Origin: Voacanga thouarsii
Taxonomy: Eukaryota > Streptophyta > Magnoliopsida > Gentianales > Apocynaceae
Assembly: GCA_026120185.1 (NCBI GenBank)
Contig: JANUWF010002024.1
Location: forward strand, 1,178,001-1,242,000
DNA: 64,000 nt
Reading direction: 5' to 3'
In this document: one piece after another, positions 1-12,700 of the stretch
Numbering within the stretch: position 1 is the stretch's first letter
Layout of the letters: each line of letters starts with the position of its first letter
Made by a program: the position numbers and the translations under genes
The notes under the pieces: generated by a model
What the model saw: the letters and a program-made list of their open reading frames with translations, nothing else
Databases searched by the model: none
Told to the model about the DNA's origin: nothing

Positions 1-136
1 CAATAGGTCCTTTCCAAATGAAAATCGTACACAATTAAAATGTAAATTCACAAACAAATTTTGAGAATAAATTTTTTTATTAATAAATTTGATAATTACA
101 TCCGATAAACTAGTGTAGAGGGCATATATTCCAACA
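1..136 (-). repeat. Copia B 3' LTR, partial
   Basis: These 136 bases match 20721-20856 (the start of the 5' LTR) and, reverse-complemented, 60927 onward. On the minus strand the LTR begins TGTTGGAATATATGCC at 136. The remaining ~1.67 kb lies left of the window. Confidence 0.92.
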
Positions 137-148
137 ATCTCCCATTTG
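137..148 (-). promoter_or_regulatory. Copia B polypurine tract
   Basis: On the minus strand CAAATGGGAGAT lies directly before the LTR start TGTTGG. Its position and purine content fit the plus-strand primer of a copia element. Confidence 0.75.
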
Positions 149-149
149 C

Positions 150-1595
150 AGTCTTAGACTAAGAAAGTCTATAGGTGCCCACCTCTATTGCGTCTAAGTG
201 TCTCTTGAAGACTCTCTCAGCCAAAGGCTTGGCGAATGGATCTGCTAGGTTATTCTCCGAGGCTATTTGTTCTACCACGATTTTTTGTCTTTAAATGAAA
301 TTCCAGATCAGGTGGTACTTCCTCTGGATGTGCTTCCCCTTCTTGTGATTCTTAGGTTCTTTGGATTGTGAGACTACTCTAGAGTTGTCGTAACAAATCA
401 CAATCGGTCTGTCCATGTGTGGCACAACTCCAAGTTCTGAAAGGAACTTCCGGAGCTAGACTGCTTCCTTAGATGCTTCCGAAGCTGTCACATACTTAAC
501 TTCCATGTTGAGTCAGCAATACAAGATTACTTGATACTCTTCTATGAAATAGCTCCTTTAGACAAGGTGAAGACATATTCACTAGTGGATTTTCTTTCAT
601 CCATATTTACTTGGAAATCTGAGTCTGTGTATCCAATAGGAACTAAATTGTCAGCCTTGTAAACCAACATATAATATTTTGTACCGTTAAGGTACTTAAA
701 AATATACTTTGCAGCTTGCTAATGAACCTCCCCAGGGTTTGACTGATATCTGCTAACTAAGCCTACGACAAAGCAGATATCGGGCCTAGTACACAGCATG
801 TCGTACATGAGACTTTCCACAGCCGAAGCATAGGGAATCCTATTCATTCTGTCTTTTTCCTCTTGAGACTTAGGACAGTTCTTAGAAAAAAAAGACAACC
901 CATGTCTGTAAGGGATTAGAGCTCTCTTGTATAAGTCCATGCTAAATTTGGCCAGCACCTTATCAATGTATGTCGCTTGGGATAATCCTAACATTCTCTA
1001 CTTCCTATTTCTAAGAAGCTTAATCCTGAGAATGTAACTGGTTTCACCCAAATCCTTTATACTAAATTGACTAAACAGCCAAATCTTAGTAGATGACAAT
1101 GTCCCTACATCATTCCCAATGAGTAGAATGTCATTTATATATAGGACAAGAAAAATCACATTTATGCCTTCTAATTTCCTGTACACGCATGGTTCATCCT
1201 CGTTTTGAATGAAATCGTAAGACTTTACAGTCTCATCAAAATGAATGTTCTATGGTCTAGATGTTTGCTTAAGTCCATAAATGGACTTCTTAAGCTTGTA
1301 GATCATATGTTCCTGGCCTTTAGCAATAAAACCTTTAGGTTAGGACATATAGCTGTCTTCGTTAAGATGGCCATTAAGAAATGCTGTCTTGACTTCCATT
1401 TACCATATCTCATAGTGGCAATAACATGCAATGATAAGGAGGATACAGATGGATTTAAACATGGCTACTGGGGAAAAGGTTTCATCATAATCGATTCCCT
1501 CTTTCTGAGTATACCCTTTCGCCACCAGCCTAGCTTTGAAGGTTTTCACCTTCCCATCCGCTCCTCTTTTCCTTTTGTATAGCGACTTACACCCA
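150..1595 (-). pseudogene. Copia B reverse transcriptase and RNase H remnant
   Basis: Reading down the minus strand, the RT N-terminus (motifs [32 protein letters not shown]) lies at about 1590-1230, the palm region with a YIND box at about 1130, the RT connection with MLGLSQATYIDKVLAKFSMD at 990-930, and the RNase H and tail at about 750-150 (CYDNSRVVSQSKEP and ENNLADPFAKPL). The catalytic YVDD is YIND, which is two G-to-A type changes. Stops interrupt the frame, for example near 1270, 1190 and 995. These domains copy genomic RNA into DNA and degrade the RNA strand in virus-like particles; this copy cannot make an intact enzyme. The 5' side is fused abnormally to the integrase remnant near 1600. 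Confidence 0.85.
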
Positions 1596-1599
1596 ATGT

Positions 1600-2420
1600 G
1601 TTTTATCCCTTAAACTCTTTGAACTTGTCAAAAGAGTCAAACTTGCGCTTCATTAGATAGACATAACCAAACATTGTACAATCATTCGTTAAAGTAATGA
1701 AGTACTCAAAGCCCCCTCTTACTTAAGTTGACAAAGGACTACACACATCAGTATGAACAAGACCCAATACCTTCTTGGCTCTATCAACCTTTTGGGTGAA
1801 TGACCTTTTGGGTGAATGACCTTTTGGTCATTTTTCCCAAAAGGCAGGATTCACACTACGGCCAACTTTCCATTCTTAATGAGTCCAAGGGCCCATTATG
1901 GTTTAACCTCTGAATAATAGTTAAGTTAATATAACCCAACCTTAGATGCCAAAGATATGAGTCATTGATATTGGTCTTTCTCTTCTTACTTAAAGGTTCA
2001 GATTGAGGGTTATTTATTTGATTGTTTATAGGATTTAAAAAGAATAAGTTTTCATACTTCTGCCCTGCACGTAAAACTTCTCTATTTCTACTGATAGTAA
2101 TACCATAATGGAGAGATACAGAATATCCATGATTTATTAGTTTTGTAACTGAAATCAAATTCTATCTAAAACCGGGTACATATAAAATATCCTTTAATAC
2201 AACTACTTTATTACAATAAAAAATAAGATCCACCTCTCCCATTACAAGGGTCTATACTCGTGCTCCATTTCCTATTCGTAGTCCATGCTCGCCCTTCTGG
2301 AGTCTTCTTATCTTCCTAAATCCCTGCAAGGAGTTACAGATATGATTAGTGGCACCAGAATCAACAATTCAAGTGGAAGTTGATCCAACCTTTGAAATAG
2401 ACTCTAGATAGAGAATAATA
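1600..2420 (-). pseudogene. Copia B protease, pre-integrase and truncated integrase
   Basis: The aspartic protease motif IVDSGATNHICN is encoded near 2370-2335. The pre-integrase segment follows, with DSYLWHLRLGYINL near 1960-1915, which includes the His pair of the zinc-binding HHCC domain, and then CESCLLGKMTKRSF near 1855. The start of the catalytic core follows ([33 protein letters not shown]) down to about 1610. The frame then jumps to RT sequence, so the second catalytic Asp, the Glu and the whole integrase C-terminus are missing. A stop separates the segments near 1858. The integrase role of inserting cDNA is lost in this copy. Confidence 0.8.
1788..1837. repeat. Short tandem repeat, 17-bp unit
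   Basis: The string CCTTTTGGGTGAATGA occurs in three tandem copies, the last one partial, inside the integrase remnant of copia B. It looks like local slippage that duplicated coding sequence. Confidence 0.8.
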
Positions 2421-3198
2421 CCTGTTGGGATTTTCTTGGCCTGAAGTTCTGGACATTCCTTTTTTCAGTGTCCCTTCTACCCGCATTTGAAGCATTTGCC
2501 TTTGGGCTTGTTGGGTTGGTTCTTGGGTTGAGCCTATGCATTTTCCTTCTTTTTCTTGAACTTCCTGGGCTTGGGCCTAGTTCTGAAAGAAAATGTCCTA
2601 GCAATCATAGCCTTGGGCTGTGACTTCACAACTTTCTCTGCCACCTGGAGCTCTTTCATTAACTCAGTTAAAGTCATGTTCAATTTATTCATGTTGTAGT
2701 TCAAATTGAACTGAGTAAAAGAGCCTAGCAGAGATTTGAGAACCATATCCACTTGGCTCTCAGGGTTAATAATAGCTTTTAAGACTTCCGTTTCTTTGAA
2801 AGCAACAATCATTTTGAGCATATGCTTCTTGACTAATACTCCATCAGCCATCTTAGTATTTATGATCGTCCTAAGAGCTTCCTGCTTTGCGGGCCGGCTC
2901 TTATCGGCGAATATCGTGGCTAATGATTGGCTAATATCATATGCAGTGGCCATGTGCTCGTGTTTTGACTGGAGCACATTAGACATGTAGGCCAACATGT
3001 AGCATCCAGCCATTTCGTTGGCCTTCTTCCATGCTTTTTCAACCTCGCGCTCATCAGCGGTGGAACTCTCCCCAATAACAGGGCAGGTTTCAAAGAGGAC
3101 ATACTTATACTCCTCAGTAGTGAGTATTATATCTAAGTTCATTTTTCAATCCACATAATTTGGACCCGTTAGCTTATTTTCACGGAGAATAATGGCCA
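2420..3198 (-). pseudogene. Copia B gag remnant
   Basis: The long open part (3142-2534) encodes a copia gag nucleocapsid precursor: MNLDIILTTEEYKYVL, then MLAYMSNVLQSKHEHMATAY, then QVDMVLKSLLGSFTQF and LTELMKELQVAE, with a basic KFKKKKENA tail. Upstream in frame are LRENKLTGPNY and a TGA where the family has Trp, so the true start lay further upstream and is lost. Downstream at about 2525-2460 is a CCHC zinc knuckle broken by stops (KCFKCG, then KKECPELQAKK). The gag of copia A2 (52040-52850) shares the motifs MLTELMKEL-like and KHEHM-like, so A and B belong to related lineages. The encoded shell protein is not intact. Confidence 0.85.
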
Positions 3199-4959
3199 AA
3201 GGACTAAAAGAACCTTCACCAACTATTTCTGAAATATCGAAAATAAAAGAAAATTCAGTTTATGAAAAAATAAAATAATTTTTGACTTTATCCTCATATT
3301 AATTCTGATAATAGTTAACCCTAATCTTTAATATGATTAATTTGGCTCTTAGAAAAACTGACATAACTTCTTGGAAAGATTAACAGTTTTTCTAAACTAA
3401 GTGTATTAACCACCACTAATTAATTTCCCTTCTAGATAATGACCTAGAAGATAACTCCATCGTGGAATGACCGTTTCTTCTCATTTCCTATGGACATTCC
3501 TCACACTATAACTTCCAACATGGGTTGGCCGATCATAGCATGTGTCCCGGGTTATTAATTACATCTATCTATTAGTTCTACATCCTTGCGGTATCCCTAT
3601 CTTATATGGGTTCACTCTGAGAGTAATGCGAGGGGACCCACGATCTCTAATGAGGATCGTGATGGAAGCCGTGGGGTCGTTGGAACCTCTTTTACACTTA
3701 GTATTTTAAAATAAGGATTTTTCTTGAAAAATATATTTTGAAAATTTCAAATAAGTTTTCTTTTAACTCAAAATAAAAAATCTAAACCCATAAAAATTTC
3801 TATGTCAAGGTTTATACCATTTGAGAATTTTTTTCATGAATTAATTTTATTTAAGGTAATAAACTTAACAATTTCAAAAAAATTTCTAATAAAACTTTCG
3901 AGAGATTTTGATTTCAAGTTTAATTTGACAAAAATAATTTATCTTGTTAAAAGTCAATCAAAATGGTTTTCTATTTTAATTTACAAAAATATCTAAATCT
4001 AAAATATTTTCTATATCAAGGATAAAATTCTTTGAGAAAATATCCAAGAATTAATTTTTGTTCGAATTAAAATTAACCATTTGATTTTTTAAAAAAAATA
4101 TTTTTCTTTGTCAAAAATTTCCAAAGACTTTGGTCTTTGAGAAAATATGCACATAAGGTACAACAAGAAATAAGCATGTTAGAAAACTGTAAATGTTTTC
4201 ATGCTTTTCTATTCTTTTAACCTAATTGTCCAAATAATAGAATTATACATATTAATTAAATAATGGTCTTGTTTAATCCTAAAATTTCATTTACTATTAT
4301 TTTTTATGCAAAATATTCAAAGAATATTAACTATTACAATAAAAATAACTTCGCCTGATATGGGACCAAAAATCTAATTTTTTTTTTATTCGGGTCGGGT
4401 CCAATGCACCGACCACACTAGATCACGGCCTATGGGCCAGATCCAGGCTGGTGCCTGTGCCCACCCTAGCCATGGTCAAAATTACTTACCGCGGCTTCAA
4501 TTTGCGAAAGTAAATTGAATTTGCTTCCTCGTGGAAGGTTGGCTTGGCTTTTGCAAGGAAGCTTTCCTCGCCAATGATTAGCAATTGGCAGCTTGCGGCT
4601 CAGGGTGCGGCTTAGGGACTCGGCTTGCACTCAGCTCCTCTCACAGGATCACGGCTCGGCTTCATGGCTCGGCTGCTTCAGTAGTTTCTTCTCCAGAAAG
4701 AAGCTCTGCGATTTCTCTCTGATTTTTTCACTATTTTCATTCCAAAATCATCCAAACAACCGCCTATGCCCTTAAAATATACTGGGCTTACACGATGTCT
4801 ATGAAAGCAATCAAAATACATTATTCCTATACTTCTACTTGCGAAGCTTACAGTGAAACTACCCATACCAGTAAAAACGAAGGATCACAAATTTCAACCA
4901 AAACAAATATTTTTTTATTTTAGTTAAGTCTAGCATGCTTCCTATATTTGCCAAACCAT
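3199..4959 (-). other. Copia B untranslated leader
   Basis: About 1.76 kb separate the primer site from gag. No ORF with recognisable similarity is present. Most of it is very AT-rich (3690-4370), but 4385-4690 is a GC-rich island with repeated GGCTCGGCTT/CGGCTTGC-like words. This leader would carry packaging and dimerisation signals in a live element. Confidence 0.6.
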
Positions 4960-4974
4960 GGCTCTAGTACCAAT
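4960..4974 (-). promoter_or_regulatory. Copia B primer-binding site
   Basis: On the minus strand TTGGTACTAGAGCC follows the LTR end directly. It resembles the TTGGTATCAGAGC site that pairs with initiator Met tRNA in plant copia elements, with a two-base difference. It fixes the 5' LTR boundary at 4975. Confidence 0.75.
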
Positions 4975-6373
4975 TGAATGCTTAAAATGGCAAAATCATC
5001 AAAACAAAAGCATGCTAGGAAAACGAAAAATTTACCTCTGTGATTGAATGACCCTCTTCGCATTGGTGTAGATGTCTGTACAAGGATATTTGAGACTATT
5101 AGATCACGTCCTTACAAATGTCTACTGTGTCTCATTCATGCAAAGCCTTCGATCTTCTGAAATAATACTTGTAGCATAGCTGATGAATGCTTGAAGATTG
5201 TGTTTTGATAAGCTTTCACTGAAGCTTTCTCTGTGAATGGGTTTTGGTTTCTCTCTGTGAAATGAAAATTGAATGCGAAAGTCCAATCCTCCAATCAAAG
5301 CCTTCAATTCATATTCATTCATTTCAGCAGATCCCCCGAGAGAGACTCCACCCACGTGCAAACAGAAAGCATCCATGCTTTCTGTTATCTTGCACGCAAA
5401 ACAACTCCATCACGTGTTTTTTTTAAATTTTATTTTGCCCTTGGTCTTATTCATTGGGCTAAATAAAATTATTTATTCTTGAGCTTGAATACCCATAAAT
5501 AATAAATCTCAATTATTTATTTTCTGGGTTACATTAAACAACCGAATAAATAATTAACAAGCCCAAATAGACCAATATAAAATTTTATACTTTTTATCTA
5601 GTTTATATCCAGATTAATTTTTTAATTATTTAATTTGGGCCTTCGGCCCTATATAATTAATTAACTAATTAAACTAGATAAAATAAATACTCTCTCTCGA
5701 TCCTTTTATTTTATTCTAATCAATAATAAATTAGACTAATAAAATAAAACCCATAAATATCAAGACCAATTCTTTAACCCAAATCTTTCATGACTTAAGG
5801 GTCATTCCAGGGACCAAAAGATACATTGCCTTGGCTACTAAAATGACCAAAATACCCCTGTTATATAAATAGTTATATTTTGCATTTTAAATATTCTCTA
5901 ATATCACCGTAATGAAATATTGACCCCAAACACAATGCTGCGTTAACAAAGTCTTCGACCTACAGGTGTAATGATTAAAATACCCCTCTACGTATCGTCG
6001 TGCAATTAGATAGGAAAAGTGTACTAACACCTCTCTAATAGACATCTACCATCCTTAGACCTTTAGTCTAATGATCCACAACTTTTGGAATGTTTTTACT
6101 TTTCAAGGGAGCTACCATAAAGTAAACATCCAAGTCATGTTCCTCAGGACCTTGGATAATTAGATCATTTGAACAGTCACAAGGGGCGATATAGCGTAGA
6201 AGTTATCTTGTACAAGTCTGTCTTAACTAACTAGTCACATATACCCAACATATAAGTATATTGGTTCTACAAAAGAACCTCAACTATAGTATATCAAAGT
6301 ATATGCTTTTAACTTCATCAGACTACCAACTCATACTTAAGCGGTAGAGTATTAGTCCATGCTGTAGCAATAA
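4975..6373 (-). repeat. Copia B 5' LTR, downstream part (left of CACTA)
   Basis: This is the R/U5-side part of the 5' LTR. Its right end, GTAGCAATAA, is the CACTA target site. Stretches such as CAACCTACAGGTGTAATGA and CACAAGGGGCGATATAGCG also occur in the B copies at 59650-59900 and, in plus orientation, 61490-63500. It serves as the empty-site reference for the solo E LTR at 61506-63231. No gene is present; short ORFs near 5122-5482 are spurious. Confidence 0.88.
6371..6373. repeat. CACTA target-site duplication, left
   Basis: TAA directly precedes CACTACAAG at 6374 and is repeated at 20445-20447. A 3-bp duplication is diagnostic of CACTA transposons. Confidence 0.9.
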
Positions 6374-6388
6374 CACTACAAGAAATCA
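6374..6388. repeat. CACTA terminal inverted repeat, left
   Basis: CACTACAAGAAATCA matches the right end CACTACAACAAAACA at 12 of 15 positions, with the first eight identical. This is the cut site for a TNP2-type transposase. Confidence 0.9.
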
Positions 6389-6401
6389 TTGTTTTTTCTA
6401 C

Positions 6402-7290
6402 CAAAATTTCCTACAAAATATTAACAGTTTTGGTAGGAAATTGCATTTTCCTACCATTTTCCGTCCAAGCCTAAGTGGTCGAAAAAACCCTCGTTAGAAA
6501 AAAATTTCCGTCCAACTTTTGGTATGTGGTAGGATTTTGGGGACCAAAATTATGGTAGGAAGTTTGGTATGTGGTTGGAAATCTGTAAATAAAAAAGTTG
6601 TTTTTTTTCCTACCAAATTGGTTTGGTAGGAAAATTTGTAAACACTTTCTTTCCAAAGGATTTGGTAGGAAAATATTTAATAAAAATAATTTGTAAAAAA
6701 AATAAATTAAATTTCCTACCAAATGGTTTGGTACGAAAAATTATTTTCATAAAATAAATAAAATTTCCATCCAAAATATTTGGTAGGAAATGATTTTTAA
6801 AATATAATATTTTCAAAAAATATATTAAATTTCCTACCAAATTATTTGGTAGGAAAAATTATTTTTATAAAATAAATAGTTTTTCCCTCCAAAATATTTG
6901 GTAGGAAATGATTTTTAAAATATAATATTTTTGAAAAGTATATTAAATTTCCTACCAAATTATTTGGTAGGAAAATTTATTTTTAAAAAATAAATTTGTT
7001 TCCATCCAAAATATTTGGTAGGAAACATCATTTCGAAATTATTTTAGAATTAATATTAAATTTGGAAGAAACGTTTATTTTTTTTAATATTTCCAACCAA
7101 AATAGTTGGAAGGAAATTTTTTTGAAAAATATTTCTTACCAAATATTTTTGTAGGAAATGGATTTTTTTTTCCTACCAAAATGTTTGGTAGGAAATTTAA
7201 TCTTCTTATTAAGTGGTATTGTTTCTTTCAAACCTATTTGGTAGGAACTATATTCCTACCTTATAGTTTTGGTTGGAAATATTTTTTATG
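6402..7290. repeat. CACTA subterminal repeat block, left
   Basis: The word TTTCCTACCAAA and its complement TTTGGTAGGAAA recur many times, often face to face as a palindrome with a short centre (for example 6829-6856 and 6947-6974). Three copies of a larger 118-bp unit start at 6709, 6827 and 6945. In En/Spm such subterminal motifs are the binding sites of TNPA. Here they would be bound by the product of the tnpA-like gene at 7525-9766. ORFs through this block (6471-6840, 7106-7543) are artefacts of the repeats. Confidence 0.85.
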
Positions 7291-7524
7291 TGGATTTTTT
7301 TTTTTTTTTTTTGGCTACCACATTTTGATCAAAAACAAAATCACTGTACAGAATTTTAAAATTAGTTCTATAACTAAGTACCAACAAAATAATGTGAATA
7401 AACAAAAGCCAATAATATTATATTCTAAAAAAGCATATATCCTGAATCCAAATTATACTCAACAAAACATGATTGTAAATTGTCAACTTAAATTTTTAAC
7501 AACTCTAAATTGTATAAGTAATTG

Positions 7525-9766
7525 TCAACCAAATCTTGAATAGGAAGAGATAGAACTCTCACGTTTACTTGAATTAAGTTGTATAAACTTTTTTACTACA
7601 GCCATTAACTCCTCTTTTTCCTGATTTGATTTGTTAAATGCAACTATTAATTCTTCCTTGTCTTGATTTGATCTATTGAATGCATTCATTAGATTCTCCT
7701 TGTCTTGGTTGGATTTGCTAAATGCAGTCATGTGCTCCTATTTATCCTCACTTGCTTTTTGGAGTTGCTCTGTTAAGGTTGTAACTTGAGTTTTAAGCTG
7801 CTCAATCATCTCCATGTAGTGAGAGGAATGGTCTTGACTGTCACTCCGTGCTCTAAATGATCGTGAAGAAGATGCTTGGGTGAGTGTATGTCCAACCAAA
7901 CCAAGGCTCTAAACATGTTCATGTCTTATGCCACCAGTAGCTTCTAACCATATTGATGTATGATTAATTGTAGGAGGCCTACTCGAGTCACTGTCTTCTA
8001 TATTTGCCACTGTCTCATTATAAGCTTTATCATATAACTCATGACATCTCTCCTACAAAAAATTGACCAAGCCATGAAGCTCAATAGGAACATAAGAAAA
8101 TGTAAAGCACTCTATGATCTCAAATTCCATAATGAACAATACAAAATAACTAAGTGTTAGAGATGAAAAGTATTCTCAAAACATGACCTTTTGTTCTTGA
8201 TAACATATGGGGAGATCCGCTTTTATAAAGACTTATAAATGTAAGCTTCTCAAAAAGTTCAACTATATATATATGCAAAAAGGAAAATCTTTTTATTTCT
8301 CCAAGTTCAAGGTGTTGAATGTAGAAAGTACTAGACTACACAAAGGTGCACCTCCAAGCTCCCAAAAATATGAATTCTTTATAGCCAATTGCTAAATTCA
8401 ATTGGAAGGGTTAAAAGGCTTTGACATTTCTCTAATGGTTTACATACCTAAGACATTAAACTAACATAAGTCAGGTAACAAAGGGGGTCAATTTCGAAGT
8501 TTAAGATTATCTACAATTTGCCTAAAATTTTCTTTTTTCTTTTTAAACATTTCTCAAACCCATGGTCAAACTCAAGTACACATAGCAACAAGATAATTCA
8601 TTTTTTCGTAACCAATTCGAGCACCATTATTTGTACATGGATGCACTTATAGAAATAATTCAAGCCCTCTCATCCACAAACGTCCGAACAGTAATATTTG
8701 GCCTATCTATTATGTTCTCCTCCCCTTCATCGCCAATAGTTGATGGAGAACTTAGTTCAATACAAGCATTTTTCGACGAATGAGCATAATTATGCAATTC
8801 CAAAGGAGTGATTTCCCTGTTTAGCTTATTTTCCTAAAAAAAAAAAAAATTATGAGTGGTCATAATTGATAGTGTATTATGTAAAATGGTTTACATGGAA
8901 ATCAATTCCTACCAGCCTATTTTTTGTCAAAGAAAATGAAATCGAGCCACTTGTATGCTTTGAAGGACCAAGTCCATCTCGATCCATATTCTTGTTTGAT
9001 TTGTTTTTTGCTGAGATTTTTTAAAATTCTTCTGATTCCCAATATTGTGTATACTTGTTATAAACTTCCTCTGATAGCCATGGTGGTCTCTCTATTATTT
9101 GTGCCTCATACAGTGTGTTAGTCAGTCTCCTTTTCCCTTTTCTTTAAATGTCAACTTCACATAAGGCTCCATTTCAGGATCTCAAGTACAATATTTCTGC
9201 ATTTCATTAATGTAAGTCACTAAAATATACTCATAACAATTTTGCCATAAATATATTTAACTCATTAAATAATACCTTAAACTTCTCAAACCACAAATCC
9301 CTTACATTCTGTGGCACTTGTTTCCAAGTTGGATATGCATATTCAAACTTATATTTGAAAGAAATGGCTAATTTTTGCACCACTTTATCACTATCAATGC
9401 AATGAAATCTGTGACTGTCAAAACAAATATGATAAGTATATAGTAAGCTTTTATGTGAGAAATTATACAATAAAGATGTGAAATTATAAATATTTAATTA
9501 TCTAATAATATATTCTCCATATTAATCTAAATAAAATATTCTCACTCTTTCTAAGGTGGAGAAACATCGACATGTAACTTTTGATTTGGTTGAGGCTCTG
9601 ACTATTCCTATTGCTTAGATCCCACAGAGGGTGCAATTGTGTTTGGAACAGAGCGCGGATCATGATTTACGGAAGGTAATGATGCATCATTATCTACAGC
9701 ATGAGGAGGTTGTAGTAGAGGCACATATTGGAGAAATTCTACTCTTCTATTCCTTCTTCCTGTCAT
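7525..9766 (-). pseudogene. TNPA-like (Ptta/En/Spm family) DNA-binding protein, degenerate
   Basis: Exons can be followed down the minus strand. The N-terminus MTGRRNRRVEFLQYVPLL starts at 9766. WKQVPQNVRDLWFEKFK lies at about 9330-9276. A 79-bp GT-AG intron (9197-9275) leads to DPEMEPYVKLTFKEK, then PPWLSEEVYNKYTQYW, NKSNKNMDRDGLGPSKHTSG and SISFSLTKNRL. A second GT-AG intron (8834-8912) leads to ITPLELHNYAHSSKN and VDERA. The last exon has CHELYDKAYNE, PPTINHTSIWLEATGGIRHE and a C-terminal coiled coil. These are hallmarks of the Ptta plant transposase family (PF03004). Near-identical 14-residue coiled-coil repeats of the type AFNKSNQEKEELMA lie at 7600-7731. Stops near 9180, 9130, 8990, 7910 and 7738 break the frame. 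The family protein binds subterminal repeats. Confidence 0.8.
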
Positions 9767-12700
9767 TCCTACCTAATGACAGCAATAAAGTCCATGATTG
9801 TTAAAGCTGTCCTCCCATATGGCTGAATATTTTATTCCATTTCCCTTTCTACAATGCCATTTCAAGAAACCAAATTGTTTGATTTAGCCATGTCGTTAGT
9901 GCTAATTTTTGTTGAATTGTTAGCAGTTAAAGAATATTATAAGCATATAGCCTTTCCAATTTTGTATATAAGAGATTGAGGTACATCCTAGTGCTGGCTC
10001 ATGCCTCATATTTGGAACCTTCACTGTATTTTTGAGTTGACCGTACACTAATGCAAAAAACAGGTTTTATGAGATGGAAAATAAAGGAAAATAAACGAAT
10101 TATTATAACCATTTTGTCGTTGGACTCTAACCCCATGCCTGAAAGAACAATCAACAGGCATGAAAGATCATTGCAAGATTAACCCGTTCTTTAAGTCCAT
10201 CAAATCAAATGTCTAGGTAATCACACAAGGTTGAATCTTCCACAAAAACATGGAATACAATAAATGACAAGATCAATGTAGCTTGGTTGAGAAAGAGGGA
10301 GTCAGAAGAGGGTGAGAAGGCTACTATCTGCATAAAACAAAATAGAAGCAAGCTCCATACAATTGCATGTGCCATTGTATAAAGTATCTAATAGAAGGCT
10401 CCAAGAAACATTGAGGGTTATCATTGCACCACTAAACTGATGCTTACAATCAAGGTAAAAATTAAAGTAGTCCCTTCCTTGATCATATCAATATCTACAG
10501 TTGTTCAAGGAACCACTTGAAATGGCTATTCATTTATTTCAGTATTAACCACTCGTTTTCATGTACTTATATACACATGGACCTTTTATTAGTGACTCAT
10601 ATGTGAAAGCACCTTAAATGCAACGTCAAAGGACTGAGATGGCAGAAAAACTTGTCCTTTTATTTGCAAATTAGTAAGCATCAAAATTATCCTAGCAACA
10701 ATAGAATGCAAATTGCAAATATTAACTTTTGATATTCATCTTTAGAATAAAAATTTTCAAATCCATCATTCATTAATCCCATTGATAAATAAGGTAGGTC
10801 AGGAAAAACTTGAGGCGTGTTTGTAAATGTGTAGATACTCAATAAGAATTCTATGCAATCCCTCATAAAAGACTCTATGGTTACTACATTCAACATATAT
10901 TTCCTCCAACATAAAATGCTTTTGATCAAACCTAAGATAATAAAGATAGGGGGACAGCTTTAACAATCATGGAATCATAAATCATTTTCAGCATTTCCAC
11001 GCATCCAGATCAAGTCAAATTTTCCTAAAATGTTCCTGTGACACTTATCTATAAAGTCCATTGCATTAGATTCCAAAATTAATGGCCATTTTGTACAGTT
11101 TATTCAGTGACCAGACTGCACACAAAAGATACCTGCAAAATTCAGCCTTGGTAAGTGAATAGAATGCTGATTTGATCTGCTTTATTCTACAATAGTAGAT
11201 AAATTAATGAAGTTAAGAAAACCATAGAATAAACATGAGGCTGCTTCAAAGCATGGAGGTAGGTTTATGCATGCATAGTTGTAATGCTACCAAAAAAAAA
11301 AACTTATGCTATCTATTTCCTCTCTTAGTTTCTTGAACCTTATCCCATTTGTTCCAATTTTGGAATGATATGGTTCAACTAGTGCTTATTTTGGCCTATC
11401 AACAGTTGCATGTTTTCCTTAGTTTTGTTCACTTGGTTCTAAAAATAATGAACACTTGCACAGTAACTAAAGGCTAATGAGTGCTTGACTTTCTGCTTAT
11501 TACACATCATGACAAGCTTAAAAAAATAAATTAAGAAGAAATCAAATCTTGGTAAGCTTGGGTTTGAGCTAACTGATAAGTCCAGCAGCCTAGTAGAGAT
11601 GTACCATCAAAGAGGACTAAATGCCTCTCCAACTACTAGTAGAGATTGGGAAAGCCTAAAACAATTGAGCCAAACTACATCCAATTACTCTTGTTGTGGA
11701 GTAGAGGATGTAAAATTAAAAATTCAATGCAGCAAAATTAGATTCAGTGCAGAATTAAAATTCAGTGTAGAATTTAGTGCAGTAAAATCAGAATTCAGTG
11801 CAAAATTCAATGTAGCAAAATCAAATTCAATGCAGAATTAAAAATTAAAAATTCAGATTCAGTGTAGAGGATGTAAAATTAACTTGAACTGGAGGAGCCA
11901 TAAGATTCAGTGCAGAATTAAAATTAAAAATTAAAAAAAACGAAACATTTCTCTTCATACTTCAATACCAAGTCATCATGTAGCTAAGCAAAATCAAGAG
12001 ATGAATTTGTTCCAATTTTGCACAATTGTTCTAAAAATTCACCTTCCACACCACAAAACACATCTATCACTTGAACCACCAACCATTAGTTCAAATGATC
12101 CTAAGGTATATTCCTGAATACCATCCAAAATAAAAATGCAAACCTAGGTATAAGCTATTCAAATCAAACCAAGCTGTACAATGACACATGAGCAGTCGGA
12201 GGACTAAATATAGCCACTGGATCATAGGATTCTACCAAATGCTTCACAATAAAATCAGATCACTCGTATCAAAGTTAATACTCATCAAGAAGAATAATAA
12301 TTTCAAATTTGTTTTTGTTAAAGAATCAAAACTAAGCTTCTTTCCAGCAGAAAGATTATTTCAATTACAATATTCACAAAGAAAGAATCACAATAAGTGC
12401 AAAGAAGGGACAACTTTAACAATCATGGAATCAACTTGATTCTCAGATTACAAGTTCATAATTCTAGCATATTTCCATGGGTGGAATAGGAGTACTAATT
12501 CTCTTATTCCATTTAGTAAAAGGAACTTGAACTAAGAAAGAGGCTCTATAGAATCTAAACAAGTCTATCCTGAGCAATTGCAAAAATTTGGTTCATGGAG
12601 AGTTCTAGTATAGTAGAGGCTATTAAGCATCATGCCTAAAGAATCCATAGAAGTGCACCAGCCATTGGATATATCAAATCTACCACAACAATAGATATGT

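Noticed and set aside
7106..7543. 145-codon plus-strand ORF
   Set aside because: It runs through TTTCCTACCAAA subterminal repeats and a poly-T tract; its composition is explained by the repeats.
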